Positions 37,696 through 46,300 of a stretch of DNA of 64,000 bases are shown here, one piece after another. A program made the translations under genes and the position numbers. Within the stretch, counting starts at the first letter, position 1. Each line of letters opens with the position of its first letter. Source of the DNA: Nocardioides marinus (GTDB lineage Bacteria; Actinomycetota; Actinomycetes; Propionibacteriales; Nocardioidaceae); NCBI RefSeq assembly GCF_013408145.1, contig NZ_JACBZI010000001.1, positions 1,471,501-1,535,500 on the forward strand. Direction: 5' to 3'. The notes under the pieces were generated by a model. The model was not told the DNA's origin. It did no database searches and was given only the letters and a program-made list of their open reading frames with translations.

Positions 37696-37701
37696 AACCT
37701 A
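37696..37701 (-). promoter_or_regulatory. GH15 leaderless -10 (TAGGTT)
   Basis: TAGGTT on the minus strand is six bases before ATG 37689. The cinA -10-like CACGCT (37709-37714, plus strand, seven bases before its ATG) lies eight bases away, so the two promoters must overlap. Confidence 0.55.
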
Positions 37702-37721
37702 CGTGTGCCACGCTCACCCCC

Positions 37722-38246
37722 ATGGTCGACGACGGTGCGAGCCCCGCCATGGAGCCCGCCATGGAGCCCGCCATGGAGGTGGTGCGCCTGCTGCGCGAGC
37801 GCGGCGAGACCCTCGCGACGGCCGAGTCGCTCACCGGGGGGCTCCTCTCGGGCGCGGTCACGGCCGTGCCCGGCTCCTCCGCGGCGTACGTCGGGGGGCT
37901 GGTGACCTACGCGACCGAGCTGAAGCAGCGGCTGCTCGGCGTCCCCGCCGAGCTGATCGCCTCGGACGGCGTGGTGTCCGCGGCGTGCGCGGAGGCGATG
38001 GCCCGCGGGGCAGCGAGCCGCACCGGGGCCGCCTGGGCGCTGGCCACGACCGGGGTCGCGGGGCCGGACCTGCAGGAGGGCAAGCCGGCAGGGACGGTCT
38101 TCGTGGGTCTGGTCGGCCCGGGTGTGGAGACGCACCGCCGGCTCACGCTGGGCGGCGACCGGCAGGACGTGCGCGCGGGGACGGTCTCTGCCGCGCTCGA
38201 CATGCTGGTCGACGTTCTGCTCTCAGCGAACACGGAGCCGTGCTGA
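37722..38246 (+). CDS. cinA: CinA C-terminal-type nicotinamide-nucleotide amidohydrolase
   Basis: 174 residues of the CinA_C/PncC family, which deamidates NMN to nicotinate mononucleotide in pyridine salvage. It shows LATAESLTGGLLSGAVTAVP, AYVGGLVTYATELKQRLLGV, SRTGAAWALATTGVAGPD and KPAGTVFVGLVG. The N-terminus holds PAME three times, from a 12-base DNA repeat. Four in-frame ATGs (37722, 37749, 37761, 37773) are possible; 37722 is preferred because CACGCT ends seven bases before it. In related genomes it follows pgsA directly and precedes clgR. Confidence 0.92.
   Translation: MVDDGASPAMEPAMEPAMEVVRLLRERGETLATAESLTGGLLSGAVTAVPGSSAAYVGGLVTYATELKQRLLGVPAELIASDGVVSAACAEAMARGAASRTGAAWALATTGVAGPDLQEGKPAGTVFVGLVGPGVETHRRLTLGGDRQDVRAGTVSAALDMLVDVLLSANTEPC
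37743..37778 (+). repeat. Three perfect 12-base tandem repeats at cinA start
   Basis: CCCGCCATGGAG three times, each copy bringing an in-frame ATG. Length change would add or remove four residues without a frameshift. Confidence 0.95.
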
Positions 38247-38357
38247 GCGTGGGTGCACGTCGTGTCGTGCCCTCGCAGGGCGTGAGGACCGTGCAAAGAC
38301 TGCTCCCGGGCGGTCCACCAGCGGGGGATAGCCACCCGGGAAGGTCACGGCGTCCGG

Positions 38358-38363
38358 TAGCGT
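38358..38363 (+). promoter_or_regulatory. clgR leaderless -10 (TAGCGT)
   Basis: TAGCGT is six bases before ATG 38370. The 123-base gap after cinA also has two small hairpins: GCCCT/AGGGC near 38270, and TCCCGGG/CCCGGGA near 38306-38342. Confidence 0.55.
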
Positions 38364-38369
38364 TGAGCC

Positions 38370-38681
38370 ATGGTGCTGTTCCGACGTCTCCTGGGTGAGG
38401 TGCTCCGCGCCCACCGCGTGGATCGGGGCATGACGCTGCGCGAGGTCTCCGCCGAGGCGCGTGTCAGCCTCGGCTACATCTCCGAGATCGAGCGGGGGCA
38501 GAAGGAGGCTTCCTCCGAGCTGCTCGCCTCGCTGTGCGGTGCGCTCGACGTGCCGCTGTCCTCGGTGCTGCGCTCGGTCTCCGACGCCGTGGCGCTCGAG
38601 GAGGCCGCGATGGCCCCCACCCCGATCCCGGTGCTGCCGGTCGACGCCCGCGTGGCCGCCTCGGTCGCCTCCGCCGCCTGA
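38370..38681 (+). CDS. clgR: ClgR-type HTH transcriptional regulator
   Basis: 103 residues. The Xre-type helix-turn-helix is at about 10-65 ([20 protein letters not shown]), followed by the family hallmark [24 protein letters not shown]. In actinobacteria ClgR activates clpP, clpC and other proteostasis genes. Its C-terminus here ends SVASAA; an Ala-Ala end makes family members substrates of ClpP, giving feedback control, which I infer for this protein. It follows cinA as expected. The gene after it is a giant metalloprotease rather than the usual pspA or DUF3046/recA neighbours. Confidence 0.93.
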   Translation: MVLFRRLLGEVLRAHRVDRGMTLREVSAEARVSLGYISEIERGQKEASSELLASLCGALDVPLSSVLRSVSDAVALEEAAMAPTPIPVLPVDARVAASVASAA

Positions 38682-38722
38682 TCCTCACGTAACCGCGCGC
38701 CCTCGCGGGTCGTTGCCCCGGC

Positions 38723-41700
38723 GTGCCCCTCACCCGCGTGCGCCCCACGCCCCTCGTGCTGCTCCTGGTCGCCGCTCTCGGGTTGGTGCTCCCGGCTCTG
38801 GTGGTCGCGCCGGCCACCGCGGAGACGATCGGCGACGGGGGGAGCCGCGACACCGACCGTCGGGTGGGTCTGTTCTCCGCGGTGGAGGGCTACGCACTGC
38901 CACCTGCGGACCGTGTCGACGGTGCCCCGGTGCGGGTGCGCCCCGACACCTACGCGGCCTACCGCCTCGACGTGGCCGGGCTCGCGCGCCAGCTGGCTGG
39001 TGCGGCCCCCGGCGCCCGCAGCGTCCGGGTGCAGGTGCCCGGCCCGGACGGTGCCGCCCGCACGCTGTCGGTCGTGGAGGACCCGGTCCTGCAGGCAGGC
39101 CTCCAGGCCGCGCACCCGGAGATCCGCACCTACGCCGGCCACGTCGTCGGAGACCCGCGCTCCTCCGTGCGGCTCGACGTCACCCCGCTCGGCTTCCACG
39201 CCTCCGTCCGCGGCCCCGAGGGCGCCTGGTCGGTCGACCCCGCGGTCGACGCGCCCGGGGAGACCACGCACGTGGTCTACGACCGGGCCGCGCTGCCCGG
39301 GGAGGACGAGCTGCACCGGGTCGCCGAGGGGCTGATCCGCGCCGCCGCGCCCGGTCGCGCGAGCGGGCTGCCCGCGGCCGCGCGGACCGCTCCGGGCGCG
39401 CTGGTCGAGCGGCGTACCTTCCGGTTGGCGCTGGTCACCGACCCGGCCTACGCCCGCTACTTCGGCAGCGGTGGCCAGCCGGCCGACCCCGACATCGTGC
39501 TCGCCCAGAAGGCGGTGCTGATGAACCGGGTCAACCAGATCTACAACGACGACCTCGCCATCCACATGGTGCTGGTCGACGGCAGCGAGGCGCTCAGCCT
39601 CGACACCGCGGCGAAGGCGACCGGGCCCGATGGGCCGTGCGGCGCGAGCGCCTGCTTCGACGCCGCCGACCTCGACCCGGAGACCGGCGGCTGCAGCGGG
39701 GCCCTGCTGACCCGCATGCAGTTCGTGGCCGGGCAGATCATCGGCGCCGACCACTACGACGTCGGTCACCTGATGCTCGGCATCAACGGCGGCGGCGTCG
39801 CCTACCTCGGCGCCGTGGGCGGTGCAGACAAGGCGGGCGGCTGCACGGGCCTGCCGTTCCCGAACGGCGACTTCATGGCCATCGACTACGTCGCCCACGA
39901 GCTGGGCCACCAGTTCGCCGGCAACCACACCTTCAACGGCACCCAGGGCGCGTGCTCGGGCGGCAACCGCAACGGCGGCACCTCGGTCGAGCCCGGCTCG
40001 GGCTCCTCGGTGATGGCCTACGCCGGCATCTGCGACACCGACGACCTCCAGCCGCACACCGACCCCGCCTTCTCCCAACGCACCATCGACGAGGTCACCG
40101 CGCACGTCACCGACTCCCCGGGCGTCTTCGACGAGGTCCAGACGATCTCGATGACCGGCTTCGACGACGTCGAGGAGCTGACCTTCCACTACCCGGGCGC
40201 CGAGCCGATCACGATCGGCACGTCCTTCCTGGAGTACAACTCCCTCAACATCTCCAGCACCGTCTACCGGCTGACCGGCTTCCGCCCCACCGTCGTCGGG
40301 TACGACGCGCTGCTGCCGCCCGTGAGCGCGGACGGCTTCACGCTGCAGTTCAACGTCTCGGCGGGCCGCGGCGTCGACGTCGAGCGGGTCACCGTCACCG
40401 GTGACGCGCCCGGCTTCACGGCGACGACCGGTGTGCAGGTGCAGGGCGGTCCGGGCACCAACCAGGGCTTCCTCGTCGAGGAGACCGCCAACCACGCGCC
40501 CACCGTGACCGCCCCGGCCGACCGCACCATCCCGCTGCGCACCCCCTTCGAGCTCACCGGCTCCGCGACCGACGCGGACGGTGACGCCCTGACCTACCTG
40601 TGGGAGCAGAACGACACCGGCGGCACCACCGGGACCCAGCTCACCAGCAGCTCGACCGCCTCCGGGCCGCTGTTCCGGGTCTTCGGCACCGCTGCAGACG
40701 TCTCGCGGGAGGAGTCGCTGACCTACGGCTCCCCGGACCTCAACCTCGCCACCGACGACCCGAGCCGCTCCTTCCCGGACCTCGCGCAGGTGCTGAGCGG
40801 CAACACCAACGCCGCCACCGGGTCCTGCCCGGCGGCCTCCGGCGAGGTGCTCGCGCCCGAGGTCGTCGAGTGCTACTCCGAGCGGCTGCCCACCGCGACC
40901 CGGTCGCTGTCGTTCCGGCTGACGGCCCGGGACGGCTTCGCGACCGGCGGCGGGACGCAGTACGACGACGTGACGCTGAGCGTCGGGTCGGCCGGCCCGT
41001 TCCGGGTCACCTCCCAGCCTGCCGCGACGGTCGTGGAGGGCGGCACCCCGGGCACCGTGACCTGGGACGTCGCGGGCACCAGCGCTGCGGCGTACGCCCC
41101 GCAGGTGCGGATCCTGCTCTCCACCGACGGCGGCGCGACCTTCCCGACCGTGCTGGCGACGACCGCCAACGACGGCAGCGAGCAGGTCACCTGGCCGCGG
41201 ACAGCGACCGAGCGGGCCCGGCTGCGGATCGAGGCGGTCGACAACTACTTCTACGACGTGAACCGCGCCGACTTCACGATCGAGTCGCCGGTACGGCTCA
41301 CCGTTCCCGCCTCCGCCGCGGTGCAGCACTCCGACCCGCTGCTCGACACCGAGGGCGAGCCGCTGACCGTCGAGGTGACCGGCGCCGATGCCGACACGCT
41401 CGACGCGCTCGAGGTCGCGGTGACCGGTATCAGCGGCGTGAGCGCCGTGCGCCGCGGGGGCAGCGGCGTCTTCGGCGTGGTCGGCGGCCTCACCGACGCA
41501 CCGGGGACCGCGGAGGCGACGGTCACCGTGACCGGTCCCGAGGACCTGCTGGTGGAGGAGTCCTTCCCGGTCACCGTGACGCCCGAGGACCTCGACGTGC
41601 GGTGGACCGGCCCGAGCGTCGCTCGGCTCGACGAGCCGGTGACGCTGAGCGTCGCGCTCGCCGAGCCCGACGACGGCTCGGCCGGTGACCCGCGCACCGC

Positions 41701-42517
41701 TGCGGTGACGCTGGTCGACCGCGACGGCGGCGAGCTCTGCACGGCCACGACCGCCGGCACCGCGGCGGCCGCCACCGCCTCGTGCACGATCACCCCGACC
41801 GGGGAGCCGCGCACGATCACCGTCGGCACGGTCGTCACCGGCACGTACGCCGCCGACGACCCGACCGACGACGTGGCGCTCGACCTGGTCGTGACCGTGG
41901 TCGACGACGTGGCGCCGGAGACCTCCTTCGTGACGGCGCCGGCAGAGATCCTGTCCAGCAAGCGGCTGTCGGCCTCGCTGCTGTCGTCGGAGGCCGGCTC
42001 GACGTTCCGCTGCACGCTGGACGGCAAGGCCCTGCCGTGCGCGGACGGGGCCGTCGACCTCGCCCGTGTGAAGAGCGGCACCCGCGTGCTCGAGGCCGCT
42101 GCAGTGGACGAGGCCGGGAACATCGACACGACCCCGGTGCGCGCGGTCGTCGCCGTGCCCTACGGCCCCGGCACGCTGAAGAACCTCACCGGCTGGAAAC
42201 GTGTGAAGACCGAGTCCGCCTTCGGCGGCTCGTTGTGGCGCAGCGACCCCCGGGGGGCGCTGCTCACCACCAAGAGCAAGGTCAAGAGGGCCGACGTGCT
42301 CGCGCTGGTCGTCTCGACCGGCCGCAAGGCGGGCTCGATCACCGTCGACCTCGGGCGTCGGGACCTCGGCCGCTACTCGCTGAAGACCGACGAGACCCAG
42401 GAGCACGTCGTGCTGCTGCTGCACCTCGACAAGCGACGCAGCGGCAAGCTCGAGATCCGCACACTGAGCAAGAAGGACGTGGAGATCGAGGGGATCGCCT
42501 GGCTCACCCGGCCGTGA
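38723..42517 (+). CDS. Giant secreted reprolysin-type metalloprotease
   Basis: 1264 residues, GTG start. The signal peptide is about 1-33 (VLLLVAALGLVLPALVVAP). A propeptide reaches about 225 and a metzincin domain about 230-480, with zinc motif H392-E-L-G-H396-Q-F-A-G-N-H402 and Met-turn SSVMAYAG (Met431). Cys-containing insertions flank the active site. Next come a cadherin/Ig-like segment (ATDADGDALTYLWEQND, near 620), several further beta domains and a C-terminal beta-sandwich (about 1150-1264, GAL-LTTKSKVKRADVLALV). No sortase signal. It should degrade protein outside the cell; the tail domains probably bind surfaces or polymers. It lies 15 bases from convergent nei. Confidence 0.9.
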   Translation: MPLTRVRPTPLVLLLVAALGLVLPALVVAPATAETIGDGGSRDTDRRVGLFSAVEGYALPPADRVDGAPVRVRPDTYAAYRLDVAGLARQLAGAAPGARSVRVQVPGPDGAARTLSVVEDPVLQAGLQAAHPEIRTYAGHVVGDPRSSVRLDVTPLGFHASVRGPEGAWSVDPAVDAPGETTHVVYDRAALPGEDELHRVAEGLIRAAAPGRASGLPAAARTAPGALVERRTFRLALVTDPAYARYFGSGGQPADPDIVLAQKAVLMNRVNQIYNDDLAIHMVLVDGSEALSLDTAAKATGPDGPCGASACFDAADLDPETGGCSGALLTRMQFVAGQIIGADHYDVGHLMLGINGGGVAYLGAVGGADKAGGCTGLPFPNGDFMAIDYVAHELGHQFAGNHTFNGTQGACSGGNRNGGTSVEPGSGSSVMAYAGICDTDDLQPHTDPAFSQRTIDEVTAHVTDSPGVFDEVQTISMTGFDDVEELTFHYPGAEPITIGTSFLEYNSLNISSTVYRLTGFRPTVVGYDALLPPVSADGFTLQFNVSAGRGVDVERVTVTGDAPGFTATTGVQVQGGPGTNQGFLVEETANHAPTVTAPADRTIPLRTPFELTGSATDADGDALTYLWEQNDTGGTTGTQLTSSSTASGPLFRVFGTAADVSREESLTYGSPDLNLATDDPSRSFPDLAQVLSGNTNAATGSCPAASGEVLAPEVVECYSERLPTATRSLSFRLTARDGFATGGGTQYDDVTLSVGSAGPFRVTSQPAATVVEGGTPGTVTWDVAGTSAAAYAPQVRILLSTDGGATFPTVLATTANDGSEQVTWPRTATERARLRIEAVDNYFYDVNRADFTIESPVRLTVPASAAVQHSDPLLDTEGEPLTVEVTGADADTLDALEVAVTGISGVSAVRRGGSGVFGVVGGLTDAPGTAEATVTVTGPEDLLVEESFPVTVTPEDLDVRWTGPSVARLDEPVTLSVALAEPDDGSAGDPRTAAVTLVDRDGGELCTATTAGTAAAATASCTITPTGEPRTITVGTVVTGTYAADDPTDDVALDLVVTVVDDVAPETSFVTAPAEILSSKRLSASLLSSEAGSTFRCTLDGKALPCADGAVDLARVKSGTRVLEAAAVDEAGNIDTTPVRAVVAVPYGPGTLKNLTGWKRVKTESAFGGSLWRSDPRGALLTTKSKVKRADVLALVVSTGRKAGSITVDLGRRDLGRYSLKTDETQEHVVLLLHLDKRRSGKLEIRTLSKKDVEIEGIAWLTRP

Positions 42518-42532
42518 GACCGGCCCCGGTGG

Positions 42533-43333
42533 TCAGGCGGGGGTCTCCGGCTGGCAGCGCGGGCACCAGTAGATCGCCCGCTCCCTGCCGGCCGGGCCCT
42601 GCATGTCCACGGCGACCGGGGTGCCGCAGCGGCGGCAGGGGGAGCGGTCGCGGCGGTAGACCCACATCCGCTCCCGCTCGCGCAGGTCGCCGGTCGTGGA
42701 CTGGACGGCCCGCTCCTTGTTGAGCTCGAGCATCTGCTTGCCGCGCCGCAGCATCCGCGGCAGGCCGGTCAGCTCGCCGACGGGTCGCCGCGGGTGCACC
42801 CCGGAGACGAAGCAGAGCTCGGCGACGTACATGTTGCCGAGGCCGGCGAGGTTGGTCTGGTCGCGCAGCGCGTCGCCCACCTCGCGGTCGGGCTGGGACA
42901 GCAGGCGCCGCAGCGCCTCTGGCTCGTCCCAGTCCGGGCCGAGCAGGTCGGGGCCGAGGTGACCCACGACCCCGAGCTCGGCGTCGGTGGGCAGCAGCTC
43001 CACGACGCCGAGGCTGAAGCCGACCGCGACCTTGGCCTCGGACTCCAGCACCACGCGGGCCTGGTGGGCCGGCCGCGGCCAGCGACGGCCGTGGTCGAGG
43101 ACCCGCCAGGCGCCCTCCATCTTCAGGTGGGTGTGCAGCGTCCAGGCCAGACCGTCGTGCTCGATGCGGGTCAGGATGTGCTTGCCGCGCGGCAGCGTCG
43201 TGAGCACCAGCCCGCCGGACAGGTCGGTGGTCGCGTGCTGGGGGACGCGGAAGTCGGTGCGCGTGAGACGGCGGCCCGACAGCTCGCGGTCGAGCAGCCG
43301 GGCGGCCCGGAAGACGGTGTCGCCCTCGGGCAT
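42533..43333 (-). CDS. nei: Endonuclease VIII-type DNA glycosylase (Nei/Fpg family)
   Basis: Base-excision repair enzyme that removes oxidised bases and nicks the site. 266 residues. The N-terminus MPEGDTVFRAARLLDR provides the Pro2/Glu3 catalytic pair in the Nei-type form. Also visible are LPRGKHILTRI with the beta-loop Lys, HTHLKMEGAWRV, NLAGLGNMYVAELCF (H2TH), and a C-terminal zinc finger with CRRCG and CPRC. It resembles the actinobacterial Nei2 group. Its ATG overlaps the lhr stop as ATGA, so the two are translationally coupled. Confidence 0.94.
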   Translation of the reverse strand: MPEGDTVFRAARLLDRELSGRRLTRTDFRVPQHATTDLSGGLVLTTLPRGKHILTRIEHDGLAWTLHTHLKMEGAWRVLDHGRRWPRPAHQARVVLESEAKVAVGFSLGVVELLPTDAELGVVGHLGPDLLGPDWDEPEALRRLLSQPDREVGDALRDQTNLAGLGNMYVAELCFVSGVHPRRPVGELTGLPRMLRRGKQMLELNKERAVQSTTGDLRERERMWVYRRDRSPCRRCGTPVAVDMQGPAGRERAIYWCPRCQPETPA

Positions 43334-46300
43334 CAGCGGCGCCCGGGGCCGGGGTGCAGGCGCAGGCCGCGCGGGGTGGAGACGAAGCCGGCCTCGGTCA
43401 GCGCGGTGCGCAGCGGGGTGGTGCCGGAGCCGAGCAACGGCTCGCCGTCGGCCTTCTCCACCGTCATCCGACCCAGGGCCCCGCGGGCCGCGGCGTCGGC
43501 GAGGGAACGGGCAGCCAGGCCGAGCAGCTGGGGGTCGTCGCTGAAGGTGAGCAGGGTCTTGCCGCCGCGCTCGACGTAGAGGACCAGGCGTCCGTCGACG
43601 ATCACGACGAGGGCGCCGGCCTTGCGGCCGGGGCGGTGGCCGGCCCCGCCCTCTTCGGCGCTGGAGCGCTCGGGCCAGGGCAGGGCCGCGCCGTACGGGT
43701 TGGCGGGGTCGGTCGCGGCCAGGGCGACCGACACGACCTCGGCATCACTGCTGCTCGTGGGGGCGGCGTCCGGGCCGGTGGTGGGCTCGGAGAAGGTGCG
43801 CAGCCGGTCGATGGCGCCGACGGTGCCGAACTGGGCGGCGCCGAGGCCGGAGACGAAGTAGCCGCGGCGGCAGCGTCCGGAGTCCTCGAAGGCGGCCAGC
43901 ACCTTGTAGACCGCCGCGAAGCCGCCGGGGATGCGCTCGCTGGCGACGGCGCCGCGGGTGATCACGCCGTGCCGGTCGAGCAGGTGCTCGGCGGCGGCGT
44001 GGGCCCGGCGGGTGGGGTCGGTGTCGAGCTCGGGAAGCAGCGCCCAGCGCCCGGCGGTCTCGGGCGGACCGGTGCGGGCGCCGGTGGCGCGCAGCCGGCC
44101 GGCCGAGCCGGTGGTCGAGGCCAAGCGCGGACGCGCGGGCGCGCGCTTGGTGCGGTGGGTGGTGCCGCCACCCCGGGTCAGCGCCCGCAGCGGGGCCAGG
44201 GTGTCGCCGGCGACCCGGCCCGACCACACCAGCTGCCACAGGGTCCTGGTGAGGACGTCGTCGGTGGCGCTGACCCCGGCGGCCTCGACCTGCTGGGCCA
44301 GCTGGCGGAAGAACCACGCGCCACCGCCGGCCAGCGCGGCGAGCACCGCCTCGGCGGCCTCGCTGTGGTCGAAGGGCACCGGCTCGGGCAGCGTGAGCGG
44401 CGCCTGGTCGGCCAGGTGCAGGCTGACCCAGCCGTCGTTGCTGCCGAGCGCACCGTGGCCGACCCACAGCACCTCGCCGGAGGCGGTGAGCTCGTCGAGC
44501 ATGGCCGGCTCGTAGTCGCGGACCCGGGAGGCCAGCACGAGCGGCTCCAGGGCGCTGGCGGGGACGGCGCAGCCGGCGAGCTGGTCGACCGCGGCGAGCA
44601 GGCCATCGAGGCCGCGCAGGCCGCGCTTGCCGGAGACGTGCTGCCAGGCAGTGCCGAAGCGGCCCAGCGCCTCGGGCTCGACCGGCTCCACCTCCTTGCG
44701 CAGCCGGGCCAGCGAGCGGCGACGCAGCTTGCGCAGCACCTCGGCGTCGCACCACTCGGTGCCGGCGCCGGAGGGTCGGAACTCACCATCCAGCACGCGC
44801 CCCTGGGCCGCCAGGCGCTGCAGGGTCAGCCGGACGACGGAGACCCCGAGCCCCAGCCGGGTGGCCACCTCCTCGGCGGTGAACGGGCCGTGGCTGCGCG
44901 CGTGCCGGGCGACAAGGTCGGAGAGCGGGTCCTCGACTGGGTCGGCGAAGACGTCGGGGGTGCCGGGCGGGACGGGGACACCGAGGCCGTCGCGCAGCCG
45001 GCCGACGTCCTCGATGGCGGCCCAGCGCTCCTCGCCACCGAGGCGGACCTCGACGGCCCGACGGGCGGTGGCCAGGTCGAGCGCCCACTGCTTGACGTCG
45101 GCGTCGGGCACCGAGCGGGCGACCAGCTCCTCGGTCGTCAGCGGGCCGAGCAGCCGCAGCAGGTCGGCGACACCCTCGGCGTCGCGGACCCGACGGTCCT
45201 CGGCGGTGCGCTGGAGCTCGGCCTCGACCTCCTCGAGCACCGCGGGGTCGAGCAGCTCGCGCAGCTCGGCGCGACCGAGCAGCTCGGCGAGCAGGCCCTG
45301 GTCGAGGGAGAGGGCCGCGGCCCGCCGCTCGGCGATGGGGGAGTCGCCCTCGTAGACGAACTGGGCGACGTACCCGAAGAGCAGCGAGCGCGCGAACGGC
45401 GACGGCGCGTGGGTGGGGACGTCGACGACGGAGACCTCGCGGCGCTCCACCCGCCGCATCAGCGAGACCAGGCTGGGCAGGTCGTAGACGTCCTGGAGGC
45501 ACTCGCGCACGGCCTCGAGGACGATCGGGAAGGAGGGGTACTTCGAGGCGACCTCGAGCAGCGCGGCCGAGCGCTGGCGCTGCTGCCACAGCGGGGAGCG
45601 ACGCCCGGGGTCGCGGCGCGGCAGCAGCAGGGCGCGGGCGGCGCACTCGCGGAACCGGGAGGCGAAGAGCGCGGAGCCGCCGACCTCGGCGGTGACGATC
45701 TCCTCGATCTCGTCGGGCTCGAAGGCCACCACGTCGGCGCCGGGCGGCTCGGCGTCGGTGTCGGGGATGCGGACCACGATGCCGTCGTCGCTGGCCACCG
45801 CCTGCCCGTCGACGCCGAACCGCTCCCGCAGCCGGGCGTTGATCGCCAGCGCCCAGGGGGCGTGGACCTGGGTGCCGTACGGCGAGTGGAGCACCAGCCG
45901 CCAGTCGCCGAGCTCGTCGCGGAACCGCTCGACCACCAGCGTCTGGTCGCTCGGCAGCACCGAGGTGGCCTCCATCTGCTCGTGGAGGTAGTCGACGAGG
46001 TTGGTCGAGGCCCACTCGTCCAGGCCCTGCTCGCGGACCCGGGCCTCCGCCTGCTTGCGCGGCACGGAGCCGAGCTCGCGCACCAGCGCTCCGACGGCCT
46101 GCCCGAGCTCGGCGGGGCGGCCGAGGCCGTCGCCCTTCCAGAACGGCAGCCGGCCCGGGATGCCGGGGGCCGGGGTGACCAGGACGCGGTCGTGGGTGAT
46201 GTCCTCGATGCGCCACGAGGTCGCGCCGAGCGCGAAGACGTCGCCGACGCGGGACTCGTAGACCATCTCCTCGTCGAGCTCGCCGACCCGGGCGCCCCCG

